Positions 41,242 through 51,249 of a stretch of DNA of 64,000 nt are shown in pieces; within the stretch, counting starts at the first letter, position 1; every line of letters begins with the position of its first letter. The position numbers were made by a program, and so were the translations under genes. A model generated the notes under the pieces. It had not been told where the DNA came from. It saw only the letters and a list, made by a program, of their open reading frames with translations, and made no database searches. The DNA is from Lysinibacillus sphaericus (lineage in GTDB: Bacteria; Bacillota; Bacilli; Bacillales_A; Planococcaceae), in contig NZ_CP019980.1 of NCBI RefSeq assembly GCF_002982115.1, positions 2,674,001-2,738,000 on the forward strand. The letters are read 5' to 3'.

Positions 41242-42174
41242 CTACCCTACCACTGTAATGTTTTGCGTTTCCGCATCTATGGTTACGATACGACCTAAAG
41301 GCAGTGACATCGTTGGTAAACAGTGACCACAAGCAAGATTTGATAAAATAGGTTTCTTCAAAGGTGTTAAGATTTCCTTAAAAATGGTGTTTAAGGATAA
41401 GCTCTGTTCTGGCTGCTTCGGGTTTTCAGGCCCGCAATTTGTCCATGCCCCTAATAGTAAACCTACTGCATCATCAAGCTTCCCAGCTAATTTTAACTGT
41501 GTCAGCATGCGATCTATACGCTGCTCACTCTCATCTATATCTTCTAAAAATAAAATTTTACCTTTTGTATCAATTTCATATGGCGTGCCAAGTGACGCTG
41601 TAATCAATGTTAAATTGCCCCCAACGAGTTGACCTGTTGCAGTCCCTGTTAGGAGTGTAGTCATTGGTTGCTGTGGAGGATTTTCCAACAGAAACGGCAT
41701 GGTATCTGTTGCCATCACACAATTCAAAAATGAATTCCATGTATAATGATCCATATTTTGTTGAATAAATTCTGTTGAAGGCATTGGTGTATGATACGTC
41801 ACTAAATTACATTTTTGATTAAAGGCGATATGTAGTGCAGTCACATCGCTATAGCCTGCGAATACTTTGGGATTTGCTTGTATCATCTCATAATCTAGTC
41901 TTGGTAAAATTTTCGTTGCCCCATATCCTCCACGAATACAAAAAATGCCGTTCACATGGGGATTGCGGAACATTTCATTGACATCATATGCGCGCAGTTC
42001 GTCTGAACCAGCTAAATATCCATGTCTAACACGACATGTTTCCCCCACAATGACGTTAAAACCAAGTTTCTCAATACTAGCAATGGCGGGAGCTAGCTTT
42101 TCTGGTGGTGTAGCACCAGAAGCACTAAGTAGACCAATCGTATCCCCTTTTAGCAAAGCTTTAGGCACAATCAT
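41242..42174 (-). CDS. ykfA: LD-carboxypeptidase / MccF-like S66 peptidase
   Basis: The 310-residue protein has the S66 layout: [18 protein letters not shown] at the N terminus, [19 protein letters not shown], the nucleophile elbow [11 protein letters not shown], the acidic residue in [16 protein letters not shown], and the His segment [16 protein letters not shown]. Such enzymes remove the terminal D-amino acid from murein tetrapeptides, or detoxify peptide antibiotics. Its position in an operon with YkfC-, YkfB-, DppA- and Opp-like genes favours murein peptide recycling, as for B. subtilis YkfA. It overlaps the oppF-like gene by four bases. Confidence 0.9.
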   Translation of the reverse strand: MIVPKALLKGDTIGLLSASGATPPEKLAPAIASIEKLGFNVIVGETCRVRHGYLAGSDELRAYDVNEMFRNPHVNGIFCIRGGYGATKILPRLDYEMIQANPKVFAGYSDVTALHIAFNQKCNLVTYHTPMPSTEFIQQNMDHYTWNSFLNCVMATDTMPFLLENPPQQPMTTLLTGTATGQLVGGNLTLITASLGTPYEIDTKGKILFLEDIDESEQRIDRMLTQLKLAGKLDDAVGLLLGAWTNCGPENPKQPEQSLSLNTIFKEILTPLKKPILSNLACGHCLPTMSLPLGRIVTIDAETQNITVVG

Positions 42175-43118
42175 TCGCTCACCTCTACTTTTCGTAATGT
42201 ACGATAATTGGCTATTTCCTCTTCATTAGCTAAAACATAATGCCCTTCTTCTATTTCTGTAAATGAAGGAGGCGCTAGCTCATATTGATGCTGTAACGGG
42301 TTGTAAATTTCTACGACCTTTTCTCGCTCCTTATACGGATTGGGTTCTGGCACTGCTGATAACAATGCTCTTGTGTACGGGTGAATTGGATTAGAAAAAA
42401 GTTTTTCGGTCTCTGCTAACTCCACAATTTTGCCTTTATAAATGACTGCCGTACGGTCTGTAATAAATCGAACAATTGATAAATCATGGGCAATAAATAA
42501 ATAGGTTAAGTTGTTTCGTTGTTGAATCGTCGATAATAAATTGAGCACTTGCGCTCGTATCGATACGTCGAGGGCTGAAATTGGTTCATCCGCAATAATA
42601 AACTCTGGCTCCATTACTAATGCACGTGCAATGCCAATCCGTTGACGCTGACCGCCAGAAAATTCATGCGGAAAGCGACTCGCGAACTCGGGTAATAAGC
42701 CAACATCTAAAAGTGCGTTTTGTACTTTTTGCTGACGCTCCGCTTCATCTTTAAAGTTTTTCGTATTAATCAGACCTTCCGATATAATATAATCCACCTT
42801 TGCCCGTTCATTAAGTGAAGCCATCGGGTCTTGAAAAATCATTTGGATTTTTTGCGTTATTTGTTTGTCCCAATCCTTCGAGATTTTACCGTTAATGTTC
42901 TTTCCACGGTACAATATTTGACCACTCGTTACTTCATTGATGCGCATTATAGCGCGGCCAATAGTCGTTTTACCAGAGCCCGATTCGCCAACTAATCCGA
43001 ATGTTTCACCTTTATAAATATGAAAGCTGACATCATCGATTGCCACAAATTTATGTTTGCCTTTACCAAACACAATGTGCAAATTTTTCACTTCTAATAA
43101 TACTTCTTTATCGCTCAT
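42171..43118 (-). CDS. oligopeptide ABC transporter ATP-binding protein (OppF/DppF type)
   Basis: The protein has 315 residues from the ATG at 43118; the 22 codons upstream lie in the overlap with the oppD-like gene. Walker A is [17 protein letters not shown], the signature [15 protein letters not shown], Walker [15 protein letters not shown] and the His switch [13 protein letters not shown]. The C-terminal oligopeptide-transporter extension begins at [24 protein letters not shown]. With OppD it powers import of peptides, here probably murein tripeptides. Confidence 0.93.
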   Translation of the reverse strand: MSDKEVLLEVKNLHIVFGKGKHKFVAIDDVSFHIYKGETFGLVGESGSGKTTIGRAIMRINEVTSGQILYRGKNINGKISKDWDKQITQKIQMIFQDPMASLNERAKVDYIISEGLINTKNFKDEAERQQKVQNALLDVGLLPEFASRFPHEFSGGQRQRIGIARALVMEPEFIIADEPISALDVSIRAQVLNLLSTIQQRNNLTYLFIAHDLSIVRFITDRTAVIYKGKIVELAETEKLFSNPIHPYTRALLSAVPEPNPYKEREKVVEIYNPLQHQYELAPPSFTEIEEGHYVLANEEEIANYRTLRKVEVSE

Positions 43119-44169
43119 TGGCGTACTGCCTCCCTTCTTCAAAAAAAGCTTGTAACGCTGCTGGAGGCTCCACTTTGGGCGCACGGGGATCCAACAGCCA
43201 AGTGCGCGCGAAATGTGTATCGCTTACTTGAAAAAATGGCGGACGTACTTCGTAATCAATTTTTAAAGCAAATGGATTGCGCGGGGCAAACGCATCACCT
43301 TTAATTTTTTTAAAAAGATTGGGTGGCGTCCCCTTAATCGAATAAAGCGGTTGCCCTTTTAACCCAAGTTGTGGTAGTGACGAAAGAAGCGCCCATGTAT
43401 ACGGATGTTTTCCATTAAAAAACACTTCATGTGTACGACCAACTTCGAGTATGTCCCCTGCATACATGACCGCGATACGGTCCGCAACTTTTGCTACAAC
43501 GCCTAAATCATGTGTAATATAAACGATTGTTAAGCTATATTTTTGCTGAAGGCTTTTTAGAAGTTGCAAAATTTGTGCTTGTATAGTTACGTCCAATGCG
43601 GTTGTTGGCTCATCACAAATTAAAATTTTCGGTTTACACGCGAGCGCAATAGCAATCACAATTCGTTGCCGCATGCCTCCTGAAAATTCATGAGGGTATT
43701 GCTTGTAGCGTTTCTCTACATCACCAATACCGACGTCGGTTAATAATTTAAGTGTTTCAGTATAAGCTGCTTTGCCCTTGAGCCCTTGGTGTAACACCAC
43801 GCATTCCTCAATTTGTTTGCCAATCGTTTTCAATGGATTCAATGATGTCATCGGATCTTGTGTAACGATTGCGATTTCTTTTCCTCGAATAGTTAACCAT
43901 TGTTGTTCTGTGTTAAATAGCGCTAAATCCATACCATTGTATATAATTTGACCTTGGGCAATCGAACCATTTTTATCGAGCAAGCCCATAATTGATTTCA
44001 TTAGAACGGATTTTCCTGAACCTGATTCACCAACAATGGCTAGACTTTCTCCTTTATATAAATCAAGAGAGATTCCCCTAATAGCTGTTAGTACTTGCCC
44101 TCGTAGTGTAAATGTAATGACTAAGTTTTCAATCGTTAAAATACGGGAATTTATTTGCTTCACAAACAA
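43108..44169 (-). CDS. oligopeptide ABC transporter ATP-binding protein (OppD/DppD type)
   Basis: The 353-residue protein has Walker [19 protein letters not shown], the Q-loop [21 protein letters not shown] (with Val before it), the signature [15 protein letters not shown], Walker [15 protein letters not shown] and the switch [13 protein letters not shown]. The C-terminal part ([13 protein letters not shown], then [10 protein letters not shown]) is the OppD-type extension, but the four Cys that bind the Fe-S cluster in many OppD proteins are absent. The start is uncertain: a TTG at 44169 behind AAGGGAG, or a GTG at 44163. It overlaps the oppF-like gene by 11 bases. Confidence 0.92.
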   Translation of the reverse strand: MFVKQINSRILTIENLVITFTLRGQVLTAIRGISLDLYKGESLAIVGESGSGKSVLMKSIMGLLDKNGSIAQGQIIYNGMDLALFNTEQQWLTIRGKEIAIVTQDPMTSLNPLKTIGKQIEECVVLHQGLKGKAAYTETLKLLTDVGIGDVEKRYKQYPHEFSGGMRQRIVIAIALACKPKILICDEPTTALDVTIQAQILQLLKSLQQKYSLTIVYITHDLGVVAKVADRIAVMYAGDILEVGRTHEVFFNGKHPYTWALLSSLPQLGLKGQPLYSIKGTPPNLFKKIKGDAFAPRNPFALKIDYEVRPPFFQVSDTHFARTWLLDPRAPKVEPPAALQAFFEEGRQYANER

Positions 44170-44180
44170 TCATCTCCCTT

Positions 44181-45155
44181 CTATACATGATTTTTTGGAT
44201 CTGCTGCATCTGCAAATGCATTCCCAATAATATAAAATGCTATCGTAATAATACTTAGTACAATACTTGGGAAAATTAACTGATACCTAAAATCAGGTGA
44301 CATCATCAAGACACGCCCTTCATTAATTAAATTCCCTAATGATGGTTCACTAATTGGTAGCCCTAAACCGATATATGTTAAAAACACTTCTGCGCCAATC
44401 GCAAACGGAATCGCTAAACTCATGCGAAGCATAATAACTGAGATTAAGTAAGGTAATAAATTTTTTACAATAATTCGATAATCTGATGTCCCCAAACATT
44501 TCGATGCTAAATTGTATTCCCGATCTCGTAAAATTACGATTTGATTTCGAATAAAGCGCGCCATTTCTACCCACCCCGTAATGCACATAGCAATGATTAT
44601 GGTAGAAATGCTCGGACGTAAAATATAAGACATTAAAATAAGGACAATTGTTGTCGGGATATTATCTACAACGTTATAAAGCTGTGTAATCGGCATTTCT
44701 AGCTTACGAGAAAAGCCCCACAGTGTTCCGATTGTAATGCCGATAAACGCTTCCACCAATGCGACCACACAGCCAATCATTAACGAGGTCCTTGTGCCAG
44801 CCCAAATTCGGGACCATAAATCTTGTCCAATGGAGTTTGTACCAAACCAAAACTCGGCATTGGGGGCAATATTGCGTGCCTGTAATCCCGTTTGGTCATC
44901 GAGATAGATTTCGGTCGGAGATTTTTGTGCTGGCAAATACGGCTGAAAAATGGTGAACGCCACAATAATGCAAACCATTACTAATAAGAAAACAGCCACT
45001 CGATTTTTTAAAAATGATTTCCAAGTGGAGCGCCAATAAGAATAATTGGAGTAGGCGGTGTCTTCTGCCTGACCATCAGTCGCTTCTACAAAGTCAAATA
45101 GTTGTGCACGAGACTTGTCTGATATATGATCGATTTCCTCTGTATACATGCTCAT
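44181..45155 (-). CDS. oligopeptide ABC transporter permease (OppC/DppC type)
   Basis: The 324-residue protein has a cytosolic N terminus of about 50 residues, then six membrane segments. WKSFLKNRVAVFLLVMVCIIVAF is the usual OppC N-terminal signature, FWFGTNSIGQDLWSRIWAGTRTSL lies in the periplasmic loop, and EYNLASKCLGTSDYRIIVKNLLPYL is the EAA loop that docks with the ATPases. It shares one base with the stop of the oppB-like gene. Confidence 0.93.
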   Translation of the reverse strand: MSMYTEEIDHISDKSRAQLFDFVEATDGQAEDTAYSNYSYWRSTWKSFLKNRVAVFLLVMVCIIVAFTIFQPYLPAQKSPTEIYLDDQTGLQARNIAPNAEFWFGTNSIGQDLWSRIWAGTRTSLMIGCVVALVEAFIGITIGTLWGFSRKLEMPITQLYNVVDNIPTTIVLILMSYILRPSISTIIIAMCITGWVEMARFIRNQIVILRDREYNLASKCLGTSDYRIIVKNLLPYLISVIMLRMSLAIPFAIGAEVFLTYIGLGLPISEPSLGNLINEGRVLMMSPDFRYQLIFPSIVLSIITIAFYIIGNAFADAADPKNHV

Positions 45156-46099
45156 TAGCGCACACTCTCCCCTTTACCTAATTTAATCCGTGGGTCCACG
45201 AGCGCCATCGCAATATCACCTAAAATTAAGCCAATAATGCCAAGTGATGAAAAAACTAGTACTAAACCTTGTACAATCGTATTATCCTGTCGTTGAATAG
45301 CATCCACGAGTAATCCACCCATCCCTGGAATAGAATATAAAGATTCGATATAAATGGAGCCTGTAATCGTAAAAAGAATCGTCGCTGGCAAATATTGTGC
45401 CATTGGAATAAAAGCATTGCGTAATACATGACTAAACATTAAGGTACGCTCTTTCACGCCTTTCGCACGTGCAAGCTTAATGTAATCTTTGTTTAATTCA
45501 TCTACCATGTACCGGCGCATCCACATCGCATAGGAAGCAGTCGGTGCTAATGCCATCGAAGTAAGCGGTAATAGCCAGGTGATTGGCTTATATTCATCAA
45601 ACAACATCGGCAAACGGAAAATATCTGTAATATACATTTGAATAACTAAGTAATACACTGCTGCTGGTACTGCAACGACAAAAACTATATAGCCAGTTCC
45701 TAACCGATCCAGCCAGCGCCCCTTCATTTGTGCCATTAATATTCCGAGCGGTACACCGATTAACAGCGATATGCCAACTGCTCCTAACCCAAAGAACAAT
45801 GAATACATGATTTTATCTGCAAGTATTGTCACAACAGGCACATCCGTACGATATGTAACGGATTTGCCTAAATCACCTTGCAATAAATCCGTATAAAAAT
45901 TCCCCAATTGAACAAGCAATGGATCACGTAATCCTAAATTCGTTAAATACACTTCTTTTTGTGCGGGTGACATTTTCTCTGCCGCTGCCCCTAAGTAGCC
46001 TTCTTCTGGCATTAATCGTAGTAATGAGAACACAATTGTGATAATAATAAATAGCGTAACAATGGATTGTAACAAGCGCTTTCCTACATACCAAAGCAT
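45155..46099 (-). CDS. oligopeptide ABC transporter permease (OppB/DppB type)
   Basis: The 314-residue protein has six membrane segments in OppB order: MLWYVGKRLLQSIVTLFIIITIVFSLLRL at the start, then DLLQGDLGKSVTYRTDVPVV, and the EAA loop DYIKLARAKGVKERTLMFSHVLRN. VESLYSIPGMGGLLVDAIQRQD-like sequence (with Ile first) is conserved in the family. It forms the channel with the OppC-like protein. A hairpin without T tract separates it from the binding-protein gene upstream. Confidence 0.93.
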   Translation of the reverse strand: MLWYVGKRLLQSIVTLFIIITIVFSLLRLMPEEGYLGAAAEKMSPAQKEVYLTNLGLRDPLLVQLGNFYTDLLQGDLGKSVTYRTDVPVVTILADKIMYSLFFGLGAVGISLLIGVPLGILMAQMKGRWLDRLGTGYIVFVVAVPAAVYYLVIQMYITDIFRLPMLFDEYKPITWLLPLTSMALAPTASYAMWMRRYMVDELNKDYIKLARAKGVKERTLMFSHVLRNAFIPMAQYLPATILFTITGSIYIESLYSIPGMGGLLVDAIQRQDNTIVQGLVLVFSSLGIIGLILGDIAMALVDPRIKLGKGESVR

Positions 46100-46141
46100 T
46101 TAAGCATCCTCCCTCCAGTAAAACTGTTACAAAAGCAGGAA

Positions 46142-46174
46142 GGAGATGCCGAATCAGCATTTTCGGTCATCTCC
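46142..46174 (-). promoter_or_regulatory. intercistronic hairpin between binding-protein and permease genes
   Basis: GGAGATGCCGAA pairs with TTCGG-CATCTCC (one bulged base). No T run follows, so it is more likely an mRNA-stabilising or attenuating structure that lets the binding protein be made in excess, a frequent design in such operons. Confidence 0.6.
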
Positions 46175-46239
46175 TCGATATTAAAAAATCACCACTATAC
46201 GCCTACGGATTGCATTTTGGCAATGATTATTCCTTTCTT

Positions 46240-48066
46240 TTATTTGGCTGCGTTCGCCAATGCATCCACACGTTCTTGCTCCCACTGTGCCAATGCTTTC
46301 TTAAAGTCATCATTACTCATTGGCTTTGCTAACACTTGCTGTCCTTTAAACTTCTCTGCTGTCACACCAAATGGTGAGTACTGGGCTTCAAATGGATTTA
46401 ATTTTGAAGCAACATAACCGCTACCACCTACAGAGTATGGAATAACAAAGGCCTCTTCAATTAAGAAAGCTTCTGCTTGAGCAAAAAGGTTATAACGCTC
46501 GGCCGTATCGATTGTCGCTTTCGCCTTTTCTAATAAATTTAAGTAAACAGTTTGACCATTTGCTTCCTTATAGCCTTCAGCTAATTCTGGCTTATTGTAA
46601 GTACCATCCACACTAAATGGTTCTGTATACGTTGACGGGTCTGCATAATCTGGCCCCCAGTTCGCTTCTAGTAATGCAAATTTACCAGGGCGTCGAACTT
46701 CTGATAAGAAACCTGTCGAAGGACCTGCTTCAACGATAATATCCACATAGTCAGTACCTAATAATTTTTCGACTTGTTGTTCAATGACTTGGGTACGATT
46801 GGCCCAGTCAGGCATTCCGGCGTTATATGGCATTAATACCTTTACTGGGAAAGTCGCTTTCCCTTCTAATGCCGCCTTCGCTTTGTCCCTATACTGTAAA
46901 GCTAAATCTTTATTAAAAGAATCATTGTTTGTAATCGCCGCTAATGAATCAAGTTGTGTATAGTCGACTCCTTCAACATCAACAAAGTTTTTCGGTGTGA
47001 TCGTATTGCTTAGTAAATCTTGAGGGTTGAATGGTTCCACCGTTAGCATCGCTGATACACGATCAAGCCCATGGAAAAGCGATTTTCTGAAATCTTTATT
47101 ATTAACGGCAATCTTCCAGTTTTCAGGTTCATATTCCGCAGCGAATTGCGGGTCAAAGTTTAGGGCATAAAAATACGAATAAAAATTATTTTGCGTTTGA
47201 CGTACTTGGGATTTTTTCTTATCATCCTTCAGCCATTCGTCAATGATCGAAGTAGGAATCGTTGCTGTGTCGATTTCGCCCCGTAAAAATAGTTCGGGCG
47301 CAACGGTTGCTGCTTCTTTGTTATATTTATACCGAATGCGATCAATCAGCACGTTGTCTTTATCCCAATACGTATCATTTTTTACAAGAACACGCTCATT
47401 TTGAGGTTCGAATTTGTCTAATAGATAGGCACCGTTATACAAGAAATTTTCATGTGTAGTTCCAAATTGCTCGCCCTTTTCCGTTAAAAACTTCCCATTT
47501 ACAGGGAAGAAACATACATAGTTCAACATCGACAGAAAATAAGGTGTAGGAGCCTCTAGCGTGTATTCAACCGTATGTTGATCGATTGCTTTGATGCCCA
47601 CTTTTGAAAAATCAGTTAGCTCACCGTTATAAAACGCCTCACCATTTTTAACTACCATGGCACTCCAGACGGTCGAAGATTCATTTTTTGCATCGAGCAC
47701 ATACTGCAAACCATCCACAAAGTCTTGTGCCACTAAATCTGCATATTCCTTTCCATTATGGGTAACCCATTTTACATCATCACGTAGCTTAAATATCCAA
47801 ACAGTCGCATCTTCATTTGACGACCATTCTTTCGCTAAGCCTGGTTGCACAATCCCATACTTATCATATTCAATGAGGCCATCCACTAAATTGGCAGCTA
47901 CAGCAAATTCATTTGTTTCAGAGGTTTTTAAATAGTTTAATGTTTTAATCTCACCTGAATAAACGACCCGATACTCTGATTTTTTCTCGTCAGAAGAATC
48001 ATTACTACAGGCTGCACAAAGAAAGACGACTAGACATACTAAAAGAAACCATTTCCTTTTCCTCAT
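46240..48066 (-). CDS. oligopeptide-binding lipoprotein (OppA/DppE type, SBP family 5)
   Basis: The protein has about 608 residues, with the start set at the ATG at 48066 because GGGGG lies six bases upstream. The lipoprotein signal KWFLLVCLVVFLCAAC is followed by the family 5 fold: IKTLNYLKTSETNEFAVAANLVDGL near the N terminus, YGIVQPGLAKEWSSNEDATVWIFKLRDDVKW (the SBP_bac_5 signature), and LLEANWGPDYADPSTYTEPF in the C-terminal lobe. It is close in pattern to B. subtilis DppE/OppA. Context indicates capture of murein peptides. Confidence 0.93.
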   Translation of the reverse strand: MRKRKWFLLVCLVVFLCAACSNDSSDEKKSEYRVVYSGEIKTLNYLKTSETNEFAVAANLVDGLIEYDKYGIVQPGLAKEWSSNEDATVWIFKLRDDVKWVTHNGKEYADLVAQDFVDGLQYVLDAKNESSTVWSAMVVKNGEAFYNGELTDFSKVGIKAIDQHTVEYTLEAPTPYFLSMLNYVCFFPVNGKFLTEKGEQFGTTHENFLYNGAYLLDKFEPQNERVLVKNDTYWDKDNVLIDRIRYKYNKEAATVAPELFLRGEIDTATIPTSIIDEWLKDDKKKSQVRQTQNNFYSYFYALNFDPQFAAEYEPENWKIAVNNKDFRKSLFHGLDRVSAMLTVEPFNPQDLLSNTITPKNFVDVEGVDYTQLDSLAAITNNDSFNKDLALQYRDKAKAALEGKATFPVKVLMPYNAGMPDWANRTQVIEQQVEKLLGTDYVDIIVEAGPSTGFLSEVRRPGKFALLEANWGPDYADPSTYTEPFSVDGTYNKPELAEGYKEANGQTVYLNLLEKAKATIDTAERYNLFAQAEAFLIEEAFVIPYSVGGSGYVASKLNPFEAQYSPFGVTAEKFKGQQVLAKPMSNDDFKKALAQWEQERVDALANAAK

Positions 48067-48086
48067 AAGCATCCCCCTACGTATTT

Positions 48087-49155
48087 TTATCTTGAAAATC
48101 CTATTCCATTTGCATCCGTCATTGTGATTCGATCATTGTTAAAAATAGGACCACCTGCATTAGGATCTTTCAAACATAAACTTGGTCCGTCTAAATCTAT
48201 CATTGTGATATTTTTTTGTGATGCAGCAAAATGTGCAGCCGCACTCACACTAATTTTTGTTTCAAGCATGCAGCCCATCATACAAGCAATGCCATGCGCT
48301 TCTGCAATATGGCAAATCTTTTGCGCATGAAAAATGCCACCTGTTTTCATTAATTTAATATTGAGGAAATCAGCAGCACGTCGTTCGATAATAGTGAGGG
48401 CATCTTTTGCCGAAAAGACACTTTCATCAGCCAATATATTTGTCAACGTATTGGCTGTTACATATTGCATACCCGTTAAATCAGCATAGTGCACAGGCTG
48501 TTCCACTAATTCGATATTGCTATTTGCATCTTCAAGTGCACGAATTATCCGAACCGCTTCTTTTGGCGTCCACCCTTGATTGGCATCTACACGTAATGTA
48601 ATGGCTTTGCCTACTGCATCCCGTATAGCCGTCACGCGCTGGACATCTGTCGCTGGATCCTTGCCAACCTTGACCTTCAATATTTGAAAGCCACGTTCCA
48701 CCGCTGATAGGCTATCTTTTATCATGTCCGCTACGCTATTCACGCTAATTGTAATATCTGTTGTTAATGCCTTGCGATAGCCCCCTAATAATTTATACAA
48801 TGGCGTCTTGTGATGCTGTGCCAATAAATCATAAAGCGCCATATCTACCGCCGCTTTCGCACTCGTATTTTGATAAATACTGTTGTCCATTCGCTCCATC
48901 ACAACGGCTATTTCTTGTAAATCCATACCTACTATGGCCGGCTTAATATAGTGTTCAATAGCATCTCTAATCGAACCTAAAGTTTCCCCTGTAATAACAG
49001 CAGTTGGCGCAGCCTCACCTATGCCAATTTGTCCGTGCTCACTATGAACGTAAACGGCAATATTTTCAATGCTACGCACGGTTCTTAATGCTGTTTTAAA
49101 TGGCACAATAAGGGGGGGCTTCTACCGTTGCAACAACAATATCTTTAATCTTCAT
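48087..49155 (-). CDS. ykfB: L-Ala-D/L-Glu (dipeptide) epimerase, YkfB-like, with apparent frameshift near the start
   Basis: The enolase-superfamily body runs to 48087 in one frame: PFKTALRTVRSIENIAVYVH, TDITISVNSVADMI, the catalytic Lys in FQILKVKVGKDP, metal ligands in LRVDANQGW, ELVEQP and LADESVF, and the second Lys in LNIKLMKTGG. The natural start, ATG at 49155 behind AGGTGA, is in another frame and reads MKIKDIVVATVEAP before a stop; the frames join if one base is removed from the seven-G run at 49112-49118. It epimerises L-Ala-D-Glu to L-Ala-L-Glu in murein peptide catabolism. Either a sequencing slip or a true frameshift is present. Confidence 0.85.
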
Positions 49156-49176
49156 GCATTCACCTACAGTCTATTC

Positions 49177-49971
49177 TTAAGTTAAGAACTGTAAAATTCG
49201 AAGTACTTCAAAATAATCATCCGTGACAAATTCAACCGTGTTGTGGGGCTTAAACGTTGCATTTGGATAAAAGGAATTGCGGTAAGCGCGTGTATGGTCA
49301 CGGTAAATTATTTCCACTATAAATCGCTGAGGCAATGTCACTTGTAAGTCATCTCGGGAGACCTTCATAGAGGCTTCCACAAGTCGTTTCGTTTCAGCAA
49401 TTGCCAATTGAGGACTGACACTTATTGTGGCATTCCCCACCCCTTCCTTGGTAGCAAATGTCACAATATTGCGATTGAAGGATTGAATTTCTTCTGTTAG
49501 TCCAACATCTCCACTAACAAATGAAACAGGAACACCATGTAAAGCAGCGGCATACGTATTGATAAGAAACTCACTTGCGTATTCACCATTGATTTTAATA
49601 TCAGCAGTAACACATAGCGTGTGTGCTAATGGATTACGTTCACTGCCTCCTTTACTGTGATAGCCGATGAAAATAGCACGATCAAAACTACTTTCAAGTC
49701 CGGTTACCATACACATCGGATCATATGTCCATCCGCGAATGACCTTACAATTAACTGGCAAATTCGAAATATCAAGATTACGAGCTGAATCATGCGCATC
49801 CTTTAGTAAAATTTCCGTGGCGCCTCCTAAAATGGCACCTTCAATTGCTGCCTCCACTTCCTTCGTCATCTGCTTTTGAAAAAAATAATAGTCAGGCGCA
49901 TTCAGTTCCGTTTCACTCCAAGATGTTGTGCCTGTAATGCCTTCAATATCTGCACTAATATAGACTTTCAT
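49177..49971 (-). CDS. dppA: D-aminopeptidase DppA, M55 family
   Basis: The 264-residue protein starts MKVYISADIEGITGTTSW, with the Asp8-x-Glu10 zinc ligands of DppA. EILLKDAHDSARNLDIS and IFIGYHSKGGSERNPLAHTL hold the conserved His residues of the M55 site, and VSFVSGDVGLTEEI the core strand. DppA is a zinc decameric enzyme releasing D-amino acids such as D-Ala from peptides, and in B. subtilis it heads the dpp operon. It overlaps the vanX-like gene by four bases and lies 22 bases upstream of the epimerase gene. Confidence 0.95.
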   Translation of the reverse strand: MKVYISADIEGITGTTSWSETELNAPDYYFFQKQMTKEVEAAIEGAILGGATEILLKDAHDSARNLDISNLPVNCKVIRGWTYDPMCMVTGLESSFDRAIFIGYHSKGGSERNPLAHTLCVTADIKINGEYASEFLINTYAAALHGVPVSFVSGDVGLTEEIQSFNRNIVTFATKEGVGNATISVSPQLAIAETKRLVEASMKVSRDDLQVTLPQRFIVEIIYRDHTRAYRNSFYPNATFKPHNTVEFVTDDYFEVLRILQFLT

Positions 49972-50702
49972 AAATATCGATACTCCTTTATCAAATTGTC
50001 ATCAATCTGTGCCTCTATTGCACCGTAAAAAGCATGTTTGGCATTTATCCTTCTTGCCCAAGCTATATTGTGAAAATCATAATGCCACCATTCCTCAGCA
50101 TAATTCGTAAAGCCAACTGCCGTCATACAGTGATACAAAAGACGCCGATGAACACAGGCTTCCTTATTTTCATTAGGATGCTGTTCAAAATAACGTGTCG
50201 CTGATTTCTCACTAAGCTCATCAAATGCTGTCCCAAGATTTAACGCTTTCCCTTTACTATTAGCGAGCGTTAAATCAATGGCACCTCCCGTTAAATGTGG
50301 TAGTAGATGCTCTTGCCCCTCCCTTGGAAAAGCGACAAATTTTAATGTCTTGTTAAAAATTTCTTCTTTTGTGAAGTTTGGGTGTTGGTCTTTGATTTGC
50401 GCAGCAAAATGTGTAAATAAATATTGTTGCACTTGTAGCGGTCGGTACCCGTCATAGACAATGAAACTATAGTTTTCAGGTAATAGTAATAAAGCTTGTT
50501 GTAATCGTTCATATACTGCTTGGCGCAAGTAAATGGATTGTAAGCTACTAGCAATTTGTTGCTTATAGTACACGGGCTGGGTAAAGATTCTTGGGTGTAG
50601 GTGGTCAATGTTCATCAATGGCTCACAACTGTTAAGCACAATAGGATTGGATGGATTTGTCGGTGTCTTGTGTGCAATTGGCAGCAATAATTTTTCATGC
50701 AT
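49968..50702 (-). CDS. D-Ala-D-Ala dipeptidase, VanX/DdpX (M15D) family
   Basis: The protein has 244 residues from the ATG at 50702, which has AAAGGTG six bases upstream; GTG 50711 and ATG 50708 are too close to that site. M15 peptidase motifs are visible: SFIVYDGYRPLQVQQYLF (Arg of the active site), LTGGAIDLTL with the Asp ligand after a His in LLPHLTG, and the catalytic Glu plus His in AEEWWHYDF. It has no signal peptide, so it is cytosolic and splits imported D-Ala-D-Ala, as E. coli DdpX does. It is the first gene of the murein-peptide operon. No vanA/vanH genes are present, so this is catabolic rather than resistance. Confidence 0.92.
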   Translation of the reverse strand: MHEKLLLPIAHKTPTNPSNPIVLNSCEPLMNIDHLHPRIFTQPVYYKQQIASSLQSIYLRQAVYERLQQALLLLPENYSFIVYDGYRPLQVQQYLFTHFAAQIKDQHPNFTKEEIFNKTLKFVAFPREGQEHLLPHLTGGAIDLTLANSKGKALNLGTAFDELSEKSATRYFEQHPNENKEACVHRRLLYHCMTAVGFTNYAEEWWHYDFHNIAWARRINAKHAFYGAIEAQIDDNLIKEYRYL

Positions 50703-50988
50703 TCGCATCACCTTTTATCGTAAAGAATGTTAAATTGTTAGATAATTCAGTATTTTCATTGAATATTAACACACCGCTTCATAGTTGACTAGATAAAAAA
50801 ACAATAATTACATAATAATGGTTATTATCTAATCGTTATACAAAATTTGCTATGCAGCGCTTAAACACTACAATATATGGTCGAAACATTTATTTTTTTA
50901 TACGACTTTAGCGATTAAGTAAACTTTAAAAATAGACATGATTGCCCAAATACCTTAATGAAAGGGAAGTTTTTATGGAGGTGATACC
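50703..50988. promoter_or_regulatory. divergent promoter region of the murein-peptide operon
   Basis: About 290 AT-rich bases separate two divergent genes. No strong operator was identified. An AT-rich element near 50740-50760 (AATTCAGTATTTTC) only loosely resembles a CodY box. Promoters for both directions must lie here. Confidence 0.4.
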
Positions 50989-51249
50989 ATGGTAATTATT
51001 AAGAACAATATGGTTCAATACTCGCTACAAAATCGAACTGATACACTCCAAATACCGTATGGGCTTATTAAAATGAAATCCAATCGGCATACAACGAATC
51101 CTTTTGTGGCACCATCACTTTCCGTTCATCACATAGAAATTAATTACGAAAAATATAAAACCATTCAGATTTCCCCCAAAAATAGACAGGCATTTGTAGA
51201 AGCGTTGCAACAAAAGAACCCATCCATTCACCTTGATAATTGCATCTAG
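50989..51249 (+). CDS. 86-residue protein with PH-domain-like C-terminal end
   Basis: An excellent ribosome site (GGAGGTGATACC) precedes the ATG. The basic protein has the segment KMKSNRHTTNPFVAPSLSVHHIEINYEKY followed by KTIQISPKNRQAFVEALQQK, the usual ending of bacterial PH domains in which a strand runs into a helix with ISPxNxxxFVxxL. The total length is about half that of a complete bPH protein and no membrane helices are present. It could be a minimal stand-alone domain or a remnant. It is monocistronic. Confidence 0.6.
   Translation: MVIIKNNMVQYSLQNRTDTLQIPYGLIKMKSNRHTTNPFVAPSLSVHHIEINYEKYKTIQISPKNRQAFVEALQQKNPSIHLDNCI

Noticed and set aside
49968..50702. Vancomycin resistance vanX
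   Set aside because: No vanH, vanA or vanRS genes are present; the context is peptide catabolism.
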